Shown here in pieces: positions 25,431 through 34,959 of a DNA stretch of 64,000 nt; position 1 is the first letter of the stretch; the number at the start of each line of letters is the position of its first letter. The stretch is taken from NCBI GenBank assembly GCA_963765875.1, contig CAVXYK010000017.1, positions 124,001-188,000 of the forward strand. The letters run 5' to 3'. The position numbers and the translations under genes are program-made. The notes under the pieces were generated by a model, which searched no databases, was not told the origin of the DNA, and was given only the letters and a program-made list of their open reading frames with translations. Source of the DNA: JAWKOK01 sp963765875. GTDB taxonomy: Bacteria; Chloroflexota; Anaerolineae; Caldilineales; Caldilineaceae.

Positions 25431-27395
25431 CTATGGAACGCTCTCGGCAATGCGCAGAATATCGCCTGCGTATCGACTCACGCTCTCCGGCAGATCTTCC
25501 CACCCATTGCCCTCGGCCAGGAATGTGTTTAGCTTGTCCGGTCCCCAGTTGTAGGCGACCAGCATCCAGCGGGCCTCGGGATATCCATTTCGGCTCAGGG
25601 TCGATCTCAGGTGGTCTAGATAGATGCCGGCGACCAGCACATTGCTGTATGCATCAAACGGATCGTTGACATCGACCGCGGGCGCCCATTCCTTCCAGGT
25701 CCGGGGAAGCACCTGCATCAGCCCCAGATCGCCGTCACTGCCGAGGGCCAATGTGTCAAAACTGCTCTCGACGTAGGCCTGAGCCGCCAACATACGCCAG
25801 TCCAAATCATAGCGCAAGGCAACTTCCTGAAACATTTGCGCGTAGGTCAAGTCGCTTCGATCCGGCGTCGATGACGAACCCGCAGCCGAGGGCGACGATA
25901 CATCAGCTGCCCGAATCTCGACCGGTGCAGGAGCCGAAGAAGAGAGACCCGGCTCTGCACCGGGCCGCGAAACCTCGCCGACCGCCACAAGGGGCACAGA
26001 GGAATCCCGGCCTGCGCTCTCTCCAGCCACGTCTGGGCGAGTCGATATCACGTTCTCGCCTGTGTTCTCGCCTGCATCATCACCAACACTGACCACGATC
26101 GGGGCCGTGCGGCCTGCCGCCGGCTCGGACGCCGTCGTAGGCACAGGCATGCCAACCGGCACGACGACGGCGACAATGGGCGGCTGGGTTGACGATGAAG
26201 AGGCAGGCGACTGTCCATCCACTCGATTGGTGACCGCCGGCAGTGAGGAGACGATCTGCACAAGGCCAAATCCAGTGGCCCCCAATAGCGAGAACGCAAC
26301 CAGAACGAACGTCAGAATCATGGCGAGCAGGGCCACACGGCGCGGGCTGATCAGCGGCGAAGCGCTCAGTTGACCTATAGCAGCTCGCGGCACCTGTGCC
26401 TTGCCAACTACGTTGACCAGAACGCGAAACGTACTCATCCGGGGCCGCACACTCAAGAGCGGCAATCGCTTAGGCCGGATCGAGCCGCTGAGCACCTTCG
26501 TCTGTCCAGGGTCGAGCGTCAATAGCAGGTCCTCAGCCACAAACGGGCCGGTCTCGATCTGGTCAGGAGCCACAGGATCAAAATGGAAATCAGCGGATTC
26601 AGACTGCCCTCGAATACGGGCCTGCAGGAGATGGTTGCCATTATTCGTAACCGGAATTTCAAACGAAGCAACCCGTTGTCCCCATGAAATCTCCGCTGTG
26701 CGCGGAGCCACGGCTCCGACCTGCACATCATCATAAGGCAGTACATTTAGCAATCCAACCTGACGACTTTCACGCCCTGGATAGTCGGGCGAACGAACGA
26801 CCACCACGAGTTGGCGTGGCCCGGCCAGAGCAGACGGTTGGCAAGGAGGGCAGATCGACATACTGACCGTCACACGTTCACCCGGCTGCAATGTCCGATA
26901 GATCGGATTAGCGTCTAGCCAGGCAGAATCGATCCAGCCCTCAAACAGGACTTCGAACAGGGCAACTCGATTGCCGTTGTTGAGCAGTTGAACCTGTAGA
27001 TCAACCGAAGCGCCCGGTTGAACCTCGAGTTCTGCCGGCGAGAGTGTCAACAGAAGCGCCGGATCCTGGCTGCCGGCGATACGCGTTTCACAGGGCAGCG
27101 GATCGCCATCGAGAATCGAGTCTGTCTCCCGGACCTGCCCATCCGTGTCCCAGGGACTCTGTTCGGTCTGATCATTCTCTAGACGATCAGTACCCTGTTC
27201 GGAAGCGTCCAAGCCATCAACAAGCTCGCCTTCGATTTCGAACCCCGCACCAGCGGGCGCCCCATCATCTCCAGCATTATCTTCTGAGTCATCAGCTGCG
27301 AACGCGTCAGGTCCAGCCCACCGTGTTGATTGGGGGCCGGTCGGTTGATGGCCGGTCGATTGCTCTTCGATCGGATCTTCTGGATGATTCTTCAT
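25431..27395 (-). CDS. Membrane-anchored lytic transglycosylase (SLT domain) with N-terminal beta domains
   Basis: 654 residues. An acidic Gln/Thr/Ser-rich start is followed by two beta-sandwich regions (LLTLSPAELEVQPGASVD; VAPRTAEISWGQRVASFEI) of the kind found in alpha-galactosidase-NEW3-like modules. A membrane helix (VALLAMILTFVLVAFSLLG, about residues 352-380) comes next, then a low-complexity Pro/Ser linker, and a C-terminal SLT domain: YVESSFD with catalytic Glu, GLMQVLPRTW, AYNWGP. The last domain would cleave peptidoglycan outside the membrane. Without an N-terminal signal the beta domains would be cytoplasmic if the helix is the only anchor, which is unusual. ATG 27395 has no obvious ribosome site. 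Confidence 0.85.
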   Translation of the reverse strand: MKNHPEDPIEEQSTGHQPTGPQSTRWAGPDAFAADDSEDNAGDDGAPAGAGFEIEGELVDGLDASEQGTDRLENDQTEQSPWDTDGQVRETDSILDGDPLPCETRIAGSQDPALLLTLSPAELEVQPGASVDLQVQLLNNGNRVALFEVLFEGWIDSAWLDANPIYRTLQPGERVTVSMSICPPCQPSALAGPRQLVVVVRSPDYPGRESRQVGLLNVLPYDDVQVGAVAPRTAEISWGQRVASFEIPVTNNGNHLLQARIRGQSESADFHFDPVAPDQIETGPFVAEDLLLTLDPGQTKVLSGSIRPKRLPLLSVRPRMSTFRVLVNVVGKAQVPRAAIGQLSASPLISPRRVALLAMILTFVLVAFSLLGATGFGLVQIVSSLPAVTNRVDGQSPASSSSTQPPIVAVVVPVGMPVPTTASEPAAGRTAPIVVSVGDDAGENTGENVISTRPDVAGESAGRDSSVPLVAVGEVSRPGAEPGLSSSAPAPVEIRAADVSSPSAAGSSSTPDRSDLTYAQMFQEVALRYDLDWRMLAAQAYVESSFDTLALGSDGDLGLMQVLPRTWKEWAPAVDVNDPFDAYSNVLVAGIYLDHLRSTLSRNGYPEARWMLVAYNWGPDKLNTFLAEGNGWEDLPESVSRYAGDILRIAESVP

Positions 27396-27765
27396 ATGAG
27401 ATAGGTATCGGCCTACCGTTCAAAGGTCATGGTTGACGCGGTCCGCAGCACACACCCGGCAGACCCTGATCGCCCCCACCGCCGGCGTTGGAGCTTGACG
27501 AAACTATGGCTCTTTGGCATCTCAAAGGCGTAGGGCACGTTTCCTTACCTGCCTGGCTCTGACTATCTGCACTCTTTCTCTTCAACTGCAGGATTCACCG
27601 TAAGTATGTGAAGTCGCAGTGTCTATGTCAAGTCTGATAGGGCAAGGCAAGTCTGCCTAAACAGGTACCGAAATCCATAAACCCCTCACTGTGCTATACT
27701 GGTTCATATTTCTGTTTCGGTTTTTCTTGACAGCGTTACCCCTCGAAGGTCAGGGAGAGACACCT
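27396..27765. other. Divergent intergenic region with dispersed repeat
   Basis: 370 bases with no gene. Near 27505-27530 is a copy of the atggctctttgg-catctca repeat also seen at about 7.7 kb (inverted) and 53.47 kb. The PA14 gene promoter lies at the right end. Confidence 0.55.
27692..27700 (+). promoter_or_regulatory. Extended -10 promoter of the PA14/SH3 protein gene
   Basis: TGcTATACT (TG at 27692-27693, TATACT at 27695-27700). No good -35 box; the TGn extension compensates. The start codon is 65 bases downstream. Confidence 0.45.
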
Positions 27766-29337
27766 ATGCGCATGGTTATCTATACTCTGTTGTCAACTGC
27801 TGTTCTGAGCATTGCAATGGTAAGTTTTTCACCCAGGATGCTCCTTTGGGCCCAGCCGGATCTTCAGGAAACGCCTGGAGAGATGATCATGTTGCTCCCA
27901 ATCATCCAGGGCTCACCACAAGGACCGGCGTCATCGCTTCCATCAGAAGATGGTCCGATTTTTGGCCTGTTGGGCACATTGCAGGCCGCGCAGGGGCAAC
28001 CATTCAGCACCTATCTGATCGTTGAAACCCCAGGAGGTGGAGAGCAGCGAATCGGCTTGGTCGGTGAGACACCTGATCTGGAATCGTGTATCACGACGCT
28101 GCGCGATCAACAGCCCAACGACCGTGTGAAAGTGTGGGGAGCGTACTTCACGTCAAGAGGCGATGCCGGCGATCCACAGGTCGTGGCTGCCGACATTATC
28201 CCTGCAGATACGGCGGCGCCTGGCGTCGCCCTGCCGACGGCTGTGATCAAATTCGACATGGTAAATCTGCGCCAAGGACCGGGCAACCGTTTCGAACGTT
28301 CCGGCCAAGCCACGCTAGGCGAAACGTGCGTGATCGTCAATCGCAACCCATTGGAGACTTGGTATTTCATCGACTGCCCGGACAACATCACGGGCTGGAT
28401 CGATCGTCGTCTTGTTGATGTCCGTGGCAACACCGGCCAAGTACAGGTGGCCGATGAGACTACCGCCGTTTCGCCGCCATCATCGGCGGCCACACCTGTC
28501 CCATCGCCGACAGCCTTTCCCACTGCGACACCGGCAGAGGCTTTGCCGCCGACAAATTACTGGCGCAGCGAGTACTTTGCCAATACGCAGCTTGTCGAAC
28601 CGGCGCAATTTCAGCAGAATTCAGGCGATCTCAATTTTTACTGGGGAAGCGGATCCCCAGGGCCCGGGATTCCAGACGATGGTTTTTCTGCACGCTTCGA
28701 TCGCACCATTGACTTCAGCTATGGCTACTATCGCTTCATGGCTCAGGCCGATGACGGCGTGCGCGTCTATTTGGACGGCCAGCTGATTATCGATGAATGG
28801 CAAGGAGCGACCAGCGAAACCTATGCTGTTGGTCGCACGCTCAGCGGTCGCCACGTGATCTTGGTGGAGTATTTTGAGGCCCGGGGCGATGCAAGCTTGA
28901 AGCTGGATATCGACTTCCGCGGCAACGACCCGCAATGGTCGGCGAGCTACTACGGCGGCGCCAACTTGGCAGGTGTGCCGGTCTTCGAGCAGCAAGAGGC
29001 CATCGGAAACAGCCCACTCGACTACAACTGGGGCAACAGCTCACCGGTACCGGGTCTGCTCTCCAACGATTTCTGGTCGGCGCGATGGATCGGCAAATTT
29101 AACTTTAGCAGCGGCGACTATGTATTCCGCGTCAACGCCGACGACGGCGTACGTGTCTTCTTGAATGACACCCGGGTCATCGACGAATGGCGGGACGGGT
29201 ACCGTGAGGCGAGGAATACGTTCATCGGCATCGGAGAAGGCGATCACACCATTCGGGTCGAATTCTATGATCGCAATGGCGAAGCGCAGATCCGGCTCTG
29301 GTGGTACCGTGATGTTAGCCAGCAGATCCCCCAATAG
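27766..29337 (+). CDS. Secreted SH3 plus double PA14 domain protein
   Basis: About 523 residues: signal peptide (MRMVIYTLLSTAVLSIAMVS), a region that may be an OB-like fold (about residues 60-150), an SH3b-type domain (VNLRQGPGNRFERSG to GWIDRRLVDV, about 160-220), a Pro/Thr linker, and two PA14-like domains (YWRSEYFANTQL to LKLDIDF; WSASYYGGANLAGVP to IRLWWYRD). Both PA14 units contain the YRF-x-ADDGVRV-x-LDG-type core. PA14 domains commonly bind carbohydrate. GGGAGAG upstream supports ATG 27766; an earlier in-frame start at 27691 lies in the promoter. A terminator follows at 29419-29444. Target unknown. Confidence 0.88.
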   Translation: MRMVIYTLLSTAVLSIAMVSFSPRMLLWAQPDLQETPGEMIMLLPIIQGSPQGPASSLPSEDGPIFGLLGTLQAAQGQPFSTYLIVETPGGGEQRIGLVGETPDLESCITTLRDQQPNDRVKVWGAYFTSRGDAGDPQVVAADIIPADTAAPGVALPTAVIKFDMVNLRQGPGNRFERSGQATLGETCVIVNRNPLETWYFIDCPDNITGWIDRRLVDVRGNTGQVQVADETTAVSPPSSAATPVPSPTAFPTATPAEALPPTNYWRSEYFANTQLVEPAQFQQNSGDLNFYWGSGSPGPGIPDDGFSARFDRTIDFSYGYYRFMAQADDGVRVYLDGQLIIDEWQGATSETYAVGRTLSGRHVILVEYFEARGDASLKLDIDFRGNDPQWSASYYGGANLAGVPVFEQQEAIGNSPLDYNWGNSSPVPGLLSNDFWSARWIGKFNFSSGDYVFRVNADDGVRVFLNDTRVIDEWRDGYREARNTFIGIGEGDHTIRVEFYDRNGEAQIRLWWYRDVSQQIPQ

Positions 29338-29655
29338 AGCGAGCATGGCTCCTGGAAGTCAGCGCGACTTTTTGTAGGAAGCCGTGTTATTATTTCTATT
29401 CACAGAAAACGCGCAGGGAGCGTCTTAGAAATGGGACGCTTTTTGCTGTCAGGCAGAGTTGACAGAAAGCGCCACTGTACGGAATATTGTGCGGTGCTAT
29501 CGTCAGCAGATGGCATGACTGTACCGGAAACAGAACTAAATTGCCCATCTTTCAGGGTTTTGGGGGGTTGACAAACTGTTTGCCCAATAGCCTGTTAGCG
29601 CGCATCAACCATGAAATATGGTAATAAATCAGATAGAACAAGGGGAAAAAGAAGA
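29338..29655. other. Intergenic region before fabF
   Basis: 318 bases with no gene. It holds the PA14 gene terminator and two weak promoter candidates for fabF (TTGACA at 29459-29464 with GAATAT at 29482-29487; TTGACA at 29568-29573 with a poor -10). No FapR-type operator was recognised. Confidence 0.45.
29419..29444 (+). terminator. Intrinsic terminator after the PA14 gene
   Basis: agcgtc (29419-29424) pairs with gacgct (29435-29440) followed by TTTTT. It lies 80 bases after the stop codon. Confidence 0.7.
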
Positions 29656-30945
29656 ATGATTGGGCAAGAATCGATGAGTAATTCGACAAATGGCTGTTCT
29701 CCTAGACGTGTGGTGATCACAGGTGTCGGCACGATCAGTCCTCTGGGGCTGACTGTGGATGAGACATGGAGCAAATTATTGGCCGGGAAATCGGGCATTG
29801 AAACGATCACCAACCATGACGTCAGTGAGTTGCGGACCCAGTTTGCCGGTCAAGTCAAGGGATTCGACGCCCGCAACTATATGGATCGCAAAGAGGCACG
29901 CCGTCTCGATCCATGCATTCAGTACGCATTGGCTGCAACTCATGAAGCCTTTGACGACTCCGGTATCGATATTAGCCAGGAAGAGACCAACCGCATCGGC
30001 GCCATTATCGGCACAGGCATCGGCGGTTTCACGACGACCTGGACCAATATCGGCGTTGCCGCCGAAAAGGGGATACGCCGGGTCAGTCCGTTCATGGTGC
30101 CCAACATGCTGGTCGACAGTCCGGCAGGAAAGGTTGCCATCGAATTTGATCTGCACGGCCCAAACCATGCCGTAATTAGCGCCTGTGCCAGCGGCACATC
30201 GGCCTGTGGTGAAGCCTTTGAGGTAATTCGCCGCAATGACGCCGACGTCATGGTCGCCGGCGGTACAGAGGCCGCAATTCTGCCCATCGTCATCGCCGGC
30301 TTCGACGTCATGGGCGCGCTCAGCCAACACAACGAGGATCCGGCAGGGGCCTGTCGGCCTTTCAGCGCCGATCGCGATGGCTTCGTCATCAGTGAAGGCA
30401 GCGCCATTGTCATCATGGAATCGGAAGAGCACGCACTCGCACGGGGCGCTCGCATCTATGCCGAAGTCATCGGCTACGGCAGCAGCGCCGACGCCTTTCA
30501 CATGGCCGCTCCCCACGAGGAGGGTCGTGGCGCCATCGATGCCATGAAGATGGCTCTGCGCAAAGCAGGCGAACTCGGCGTTGCGCCCAATGATATCGAC
30601 TATATCAATGCGCATGGCACCGCCACACGGCTGAACGACATCAGTGAAACGACAGCCATCAAGCATGTACTGGGTGAACATGCATATAACGTGAAAATCA
30701 GCAGCACCAAGAGCATGACGGGACACTTGCTGGGCGGGGCCGGCGCACTTGAGACAATTATCTGCGCCAAGACAATCGGCGACGGTGTGATTGCGCCAAC
30801 GATCAATCTTCACAATCCGGATCCCGAGTGCGACCTGAACTACACGCCGCTGGAGGCGCAGCAGGCGGACGTCCGGGTGACGCTGAGCAACAGTTTTGGC
30901 TTCGGCGGACACAATGCGTGCATCATGCTGCGTCGCCATGAGTAG
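29656..30945 (+). CDS. fabF: 3-oxoacyl-[acyl-carrier-protein] synthase II
   Basis: Condensing enzyme that elongates acyl-ACP with malonyl-ACP in fatty-acid synthesis. About 429 residues with the KAS Cys-His-His triad: ACASGTSA (Cys near residue 176), NAHGTATRLND and STKSMTGHLLGGAGA; the C-terminal SNSFGFGGHN is also present. There are about 16 extra N-terminal residues before RRVVITGVGTISPLG. ATG 29656 (MIGQESMSNS) follows GGGGAAAAAGAAG; ATG 29674 is an alternative. fabH follows 91 bases downstream on the same strand. Confidence 0.96.
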   Translation: MIGQESMSNSTNGCSPRRVVITGVGTISPLGLTVDETWSKLLAGKSGIETITNHDVSELRTQFAGQVKGFDARNYMDRKEARRLDPCIQYALAATHEAFDDSGIDISQEETNRIGAIIGTGIGGFTTTWTNIGVAAEKGIRRVSPFMVPNMLVDSPAGKVAIEFDLHGPNHAVISACASGTSACGEAFEVIRRNDADVMVAGGTEAAILPIVIAGFDVMGALSQHNEDPAGACRPFSADRDGFVISEGSAIVIMESEEHALARGARIYAEVIGYGSSADAFHMAAPHEEGRGAIDAMKMALRKAGELGVAPNDIDYINAHGTATRLNDISETTAIKHVLGEHAYNVKISSTKSMTGHLLGGAGALETIICAKTIGDGVIAPTINLHNPDPECDLNYTPLEAQQADVRVTLSNSFGFGGHNACIMLRRHE

Positions 30946-31036
30946 CATGACGAAATAAAGGCATTTCGATGCGGCAGCCTCAACTGTCTGTTTGGTGACT
31001 TGGGGCGTTTTGCGCAAGAAGAGGGGAGGTCGGTGC

Positions 31037-32435
31037 ATGACTGACAACAGGAGGATTCCAGAGGATTCGTCCAGCGATGAATCCAAAGGAAATCGCAGGA
31101 CGCTGTACACAAATGGAAACACTCCCCATGCGTCGGACTATGTGAACGGCAACAGTGTGAATGGCAACAGTATGGACAGATCAAGCGAAGATAAGACAAC
31201 ACCTGAAAACGCCGGTCCCGTGCCGGGCCACTACGAGCCTCGCTACGCCCAGATCATTGGGTGGGGCTACCATGTGCCTGAAAAAGTGATCACCAACCAG
31301 GATCTGGAACAGATTGTCGATACAAGCGACGAATGGATCCGATCGCGAACGGGCATCGAAGGACGACATGTTGCGGCGGGGCCGTCAGAGACAACGGCAT
31401 CGCTCGCAGTCATCGCCGCACGTAGAGCGCTGGAAGTAGCCGATGTTCCGCCCAGCAAGGTCGATCTCATCATCTGCTCGACCAGTTCGCCCGAATACAT
31501 CTTTCCGTCAACGGCCTCCATTGTGCAAGATGCCCTCGGTGCGAGCAATGCCGGGGCCTTCGATCTGAGTGCGGCCTGCTCGGGCTTTGTCTATGCACTG
31601 GCCATGGCCCGCGGACATATATTGGCCGGCGATGCCGAATATGTGTTGGTTCTGGGATCGGAGACATTGAGCCGCATCGTCGATCTGGACGGACCGCAAT
31701 ACGTGCGTGCTCTTCGGCGACGGAGCCGGCGCCGTGCTGGTGGCGGCAAGCGATGTGCCGGGCGGCATTCTTGCTACCGAGTTGGGCAGCGACGGCTCAG
31801 GGGCCAATTCGTTGATCGTGCCCGGCGGCGGCAGCGCCATGCCCGCCAGCCTGGAAACAGTCAGCAACGGCAGCCACTACCTCAAGATGGACGGCAAAGC
31901 CGTCTTCCGCTTCGCCACGCGCGTGATGGCCAATGCCACACGCAAGGTCATGGACCGGGCAGGCATGACGGTCGACGACCTTGCCCTGGTCATTCCCCAC
32001 CAGGCCAACATTCGCATCATCCAGAACAGCGTGCTGCGCCAGCTCAAGATTCCCGAAGACAAAGTTGTCATCAACTTGCAACGCTACGGCAATACCAGCA
32101 CCGCCAGCATTCCCATTGCGCTCTGTGAGGCCATTGAAGAGGGGCGAATCAAGCCGGGAGACAACCTGGTCTTTGTCGGCTTCGGCGCCGGACTCACCTG
32201 GGCGGCCTGCGCCATCCAATGGAGCGTTCCAGTCGACCAACAGCGGGCCGGCTGGTGGAAGAGCACACGTCGCAATGCTGTCTATCAGGCCGCAGCGGCA
32301 CGCAGCATGTGGCGTCGCGCGGTGCGCTGGGTCTATGATGTCTGGCCGGCCGACCCCAGCCTCCGCCCGCTGCCCGAGCAAGAGCCCGCTGAGCCGGACA
32401 AGATTCGACCGGATGAATCAGGAACGCAGAAATGA
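31037..32435 (+). pseudogene. fabH: 3-oxoacyl-[acyl-carrier-protein] synthase III, single +1 frame break
   Basis: Initiates fatty-acid synthesis by condensing an acyl-CoA with malonyl-ACP. Start ATG 31037, preceded by GGGAGG. The first frame carries a low-complexity N-terminal extension of about 70 residues (YVNGNSVNGNSMD), then IIGWGYHVPEKVITN and the active-site AACSGFVYAL, and ends IVD. One extra base at GAT-C-TGG (31685) shifts into the second frame, WTDRNTCVLFGDGAGAV, which holds the catalytic IPHQANIRII and RYGNTSTASIP. The C-terminus also extends about 60 residues past the usual end. Without the extra base this is an intact enzyme. The broken context is identical to that in pyk. A terminator hairpin follows directly. 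Confidence 0.93.
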
Positions 32436-32436
32436 C

Positions 32437-32491
32437 AAGGGTGAGGGGGTGACAGGGTGAGTTGATATCACCCTGTCACCCCCTCACCCTT
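32437..32491. terminator. Perfect 24-bp hairpin, bidirectional terminator after fabH
   Basis: Arms 32437-32460 and 32468-32491 pair fully (aagggtgagggggtgaca type), 7-base loop, followed by TT; the stop of fabH is at 32435 and that of the convergent gene at 32518. The arm sequence is the same repeat type as in the gene at 8148-8194. Confidence 0.82.
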
Positions 32492-32517
32492 TCTTGCCCA
32501 CAGAATACCGGCTTCAA

Positions 32518-33078
32518 CTACCCAAACTGCTCCGCAACCTCCGGCTTGATCAAATACCAGATCGTCACGCCGCCGATGATGGTGCCGAGCGGCACGGCAA
32601 AGAGGCTCACCATTGCCAGAGCGATTGCGGCCACCCTCGCCCACTGGCGCATGGTCCACAGCCCGTAGGCCACGACCAGAAAGAGAATGCAGAAGGTCAT
32701 CAACACAAAAGCGATGATGCCCAGGATCAACGTCGCGATCAGCGCCCCCGGATCCTCGAAAATGCCGACGATGGCCGTGATCCCCGCCGGCAGCGCCACG
32801 AAGACCGTTCCCAGCAGAAACGCACCCGCCAACACAAAGTGATAGAGCGAAAGCAAGGTGATGCCATCGTCCCGATCCTTGCGCAATGGAACACGCGTAA
32901 GCGTCTGCGTGCCTGACGGCTGCTTCGCAACAGATTGCCCAGCGTTGGGCTGGTCACCAGCCTGACTCGCCGCAATCTGTTCCGCACGCCCCGCGCCGCT
33001 CGCCATCGTTTCCGTCTTCACAGTTTTTTCTGCCACAATTTCGTCTGTCACGTCACCCACCTCATCCGTCTTTATCAA
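32518..33078 (-). CDS. Small membrane protein of unknown function
   Basis: 186 residues: a hydrophilic N-terminal third (many Thr, Gln, Ala, Lys), then three or four membrane segments (ITLLSLYHFVLAGAFLLGTV; LIATLILGIIAFVLMTFCIL; VAAIALAMVSLFAVPLG), ending IIGGVTIWYLIKPEV. The last segment is a common motif in small bacterial membrane proteins of undefined role. I do not recognise a function. Start near 33078 is uncertain. Convergent with fabH. Confidence 0.7.
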   Translation of the reverse strand: MIKTDEVGDVTDEIVAEKTVKTETMASGAGRAEQIAASQAGDQPNAGQSVAKQPSGTQTLTRVPLRKDRDDGITLLSLYHFVLAGAFLLGTVFVALPAGITAIVGIFEDPGALIATLILGIIAFVLMTFCILFLVVAYGLWTMRQWARVAAIALAMVSLFAVPLGTIIGGVTIWYLIKPEVAEQFG

Positions 33079-33082
33079 TACA

Positions 33083-33168
33083 GCTCGTAGGGTCGACCCT
33101 CGTAGTTACCCTCGTGGTCACCTTGTCTGATTGGCCAGGTGCGGGCGACCGCAGGGGTCGTCGCTACC
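33083..33168. repeat. REP-like element upstream of eno
   Basis: tagggtcgaccctcgtagttaccctcgtgg then gcgggcgaccgcaggggtcg; the second half matches the element at 18777-18842. No gene in it. Confidence 0.5.
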
Positions 33169-33331
33169 GCAAGAAATACAGAACCAACGTCGGTTCCCAA
33201 AAGCAAGAATTACCAGGAACGGTCCATTGCAGGTTATAATTGACCTGTTTGCCTATGAACCTCTGCCGATCATTACGCAGGGGTAGGATATAAGTTGCAA
33301 TTGAGGAACCACATTCGAGTTGGAGGAAAAA

Positions 33332-34621
33332 ATGACCGAAATCATTGATATCACTGGCCGGGAAGTTCTGGACAGCCGCGGCAACCCGACCGTCGAGGTC
33401 GACGTTCAGTTGATCACCGGCGAAGTTGGCCGCGCCATCGTGCCCAGCGGCGCTAGCACCGGGGAACATGAGGCCGTCGAACTGCGCGACGGCGACAAGA
33501 GTCGCTACGGCGGCAAGGGCGTGCTCAAGGCCGTGGCCAATGTCAACGACGTGCTGGCCGAAGAGCTGCTGGGCTATAACGCACTCGATCAGATCGGCCT
33601 TGACGAAGCAATGCTGGCCCTGGACGGCACTGAGAACAAGGGCAACCTGGGCGCAAACGCCATTCTCGGCGTCAGCCTGGCCACAGCCAAAGCCGCAGCC
33701 GCCGCGCTTGAGCTTCCGCTCTACCGCTATCTGGGTGGCGTCAGCGCCCGCACCCTCCCCGTGCCGATGATGAACATCCTCAACGGCGGCAAGCATGCAG
33801 CCAACAGCACCGACTTCCAGGAGTTCATGGCCATGCCCGTGGGCGCATCCAGCTTCGCCGAGGCATTGCGCTGGGGCGCCGAGATTTACCACAATCTCCA
33901 GAATGTGCTGCATGACGGCGGCTACAGCACCAACGTCGGCGACGAGGGCGGCTTCGCCCCCAGCCTGGGCGGCAACGTCAAGGCCATCGAAGTCATTCTG
34001 CAGGCCATTGAAAAGACCGGCCTGCGCCCCGGCGAGGATGTCTATATCGCCCTGGACCCGGCCACCAGCGAACTCTACGACAGAGAGAGCGGCCTCTACA
34101 TTCTCGACATCGAGGGCAAGAAGCTGAACAGCGAAGAGATGGTCGAGTTGTGGGCCGACTGGGTCGCCCGCTTCCCCATCATCAGCATTGAAGACGGTTT
34201 GGACGAGAATGATTGGGCAGGCTGGCAGAAGCTCTGCGCTAAGGTTGGCGACAAAGTTCAGCTCGTGGGCGACGATCTGCTGGTCACCAACGTGCAGCGC
34301 ATCGAGCGCGCAATCGAAGAGAAGTCGTGCAACTCATTGCTTTGCAAGGTGAACCAGATCGGCACCCTGACTGAGAGCATCGCCGCCATCGACATGAGCC
34401 ACCGCGCCGGCTGGTCCGCCGTGGTCAGCCATCGTTCGGGCGAGACCGAGGACGCCACCATCGCCGACCTGGTCGTCGGCTTCAACACCGGCCAGATCAA
34501 GACCGGCGCCCCGGCCCGCAGCGACCGTGTCGCCAAGTACAACCAGCTTCTGCGCATCGAAGAAGAGTTGGGCGATGTTGCCACCTACGCCGGCAAGAGC
34601 GCCTTCCCGCACATGCGCTAA
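33332..34621 (+). CDS. eno: Enolase
   Basis: Converts 2-phosphoglycerate to phosphoenolpyruvate in glycolysis. 429 residues, normal length, starting MTEIIDITGREVLDSRGNPTVE. Visible: PSGASTGEHEAVELRD, ANAILGVSLA, NILNGGKHA, GDEGGFAPSLGGN, the metal-site SIEDGLDENDW, CKVNQIGTLTES and VVSHRSGETED. GGAGG 6 bases upstream fixes ATG 33332. A weak promoter with TATAAT at 33235-33240 is possible. A hairpin follows at 34644-34694. Confidence 0.98.
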   Translation: MTEIIDITGREVLDSRGNPTVEVDVQLITGEVGRAIVPSGASTGEHEAVELRDGDKSRYGGKGVLKAVANVNDVLAEELLGYNALDQIGLDEAMLALDGTENKGNLGANAILGVSLATAKAAAAALELPLYRYLGGVSARTLPVPMMNILNGGKHAANSTDFQEFMAMPVGASSFAEALRWGAEIYHNLQNVLHDGGYSTNVGDEGGFAPSLGGNVKAIEVILQAIEKTGLRPGEDVYIALDPATSELYDRESGLYILDIEGKKLNSEEMVELWADWVARFPIISIEDGLDENDWAGWQKLCAKVGDKVQLVGDDLLVTNVQRIERAIEEKSCNSLLCKVNQIGTLTESIAAIDMSHRAGWSAVVSHRSGETEDATIADLVVGFNTGQIKTGAPARSDRVAKYNQLLRIEEELGDVATYAGKSAFPHMR

Positions 34622-34643
34622 CAGCGAACTGCAAAGATCAAAA

Positions 34644-34694
34644 ACCGACCACAGATTGTCTGACGTGGTTCACGTCAGATAATCTGTGGTCGGT
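34644..34694. terminator. 24-bp hairpin between eno and the toxin-antitoxin pair
   Basis: Arms 34644-34667 and 34671-34694 with one mismatch and a 3-base loop (accgaccacagatt core). On the minus strand the stem is followed by TTTTTGATC, so it best serves as terminator of the convergent minus-strand TA pair; it may also end eno. Confidence 0.78.
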
Positions 34695-34743
34695 GTAGGT
34701 TCAGCAGGTCTGACACGCCCCATACCACTGACGTATCCAGAGT

Positions 34744-34956
34744 CTACGCAACAACGGGCGTCAGTGTGAATACCTGCGACAGTTGCAACGCACGTGCCAA
34801 GTCGCCGCTTCGCAACGCCTGGCGAACATCATCCAGTTTGTAAGCGTCCTCAAGCGATAAGTATGGCGACCAGTCATCATCCGTTTCGATCAGCTCAAGT
34901 TCAACCCGAGCTACATAGTCACCTTCGTGGATGTACTTCTTCTGCCGTCTTTTCAT
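34744..34956 (-). CDS. Putative antitoxin partner of DUF4258 toxin
   Basis: 70 residues: MKRRQKKYIHEGDYVARVEL, then DDWSPYLSLEDAYKLDDVRQ and ALRSGDLARALQLSQVF. Short proteins with the SPYLSLEDAYKLDDVR pattern commonly sit beside DUF4258 genes. Start ATG 34956 lies 3 bases after the stop of the toxin-like gene. No DNA-binding motif is obvious, so its antitoxin role is inferred from the pairing. Confidence 0.7.
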   Translation of the reverse strand: MKRRQKKYIHEGDYVARVELELIETDDDWSPYLSLEDAYKLDDVRQALRSGDLARALQLSQVFTLTPVVA

Positions 34957-34959
34957 GCG

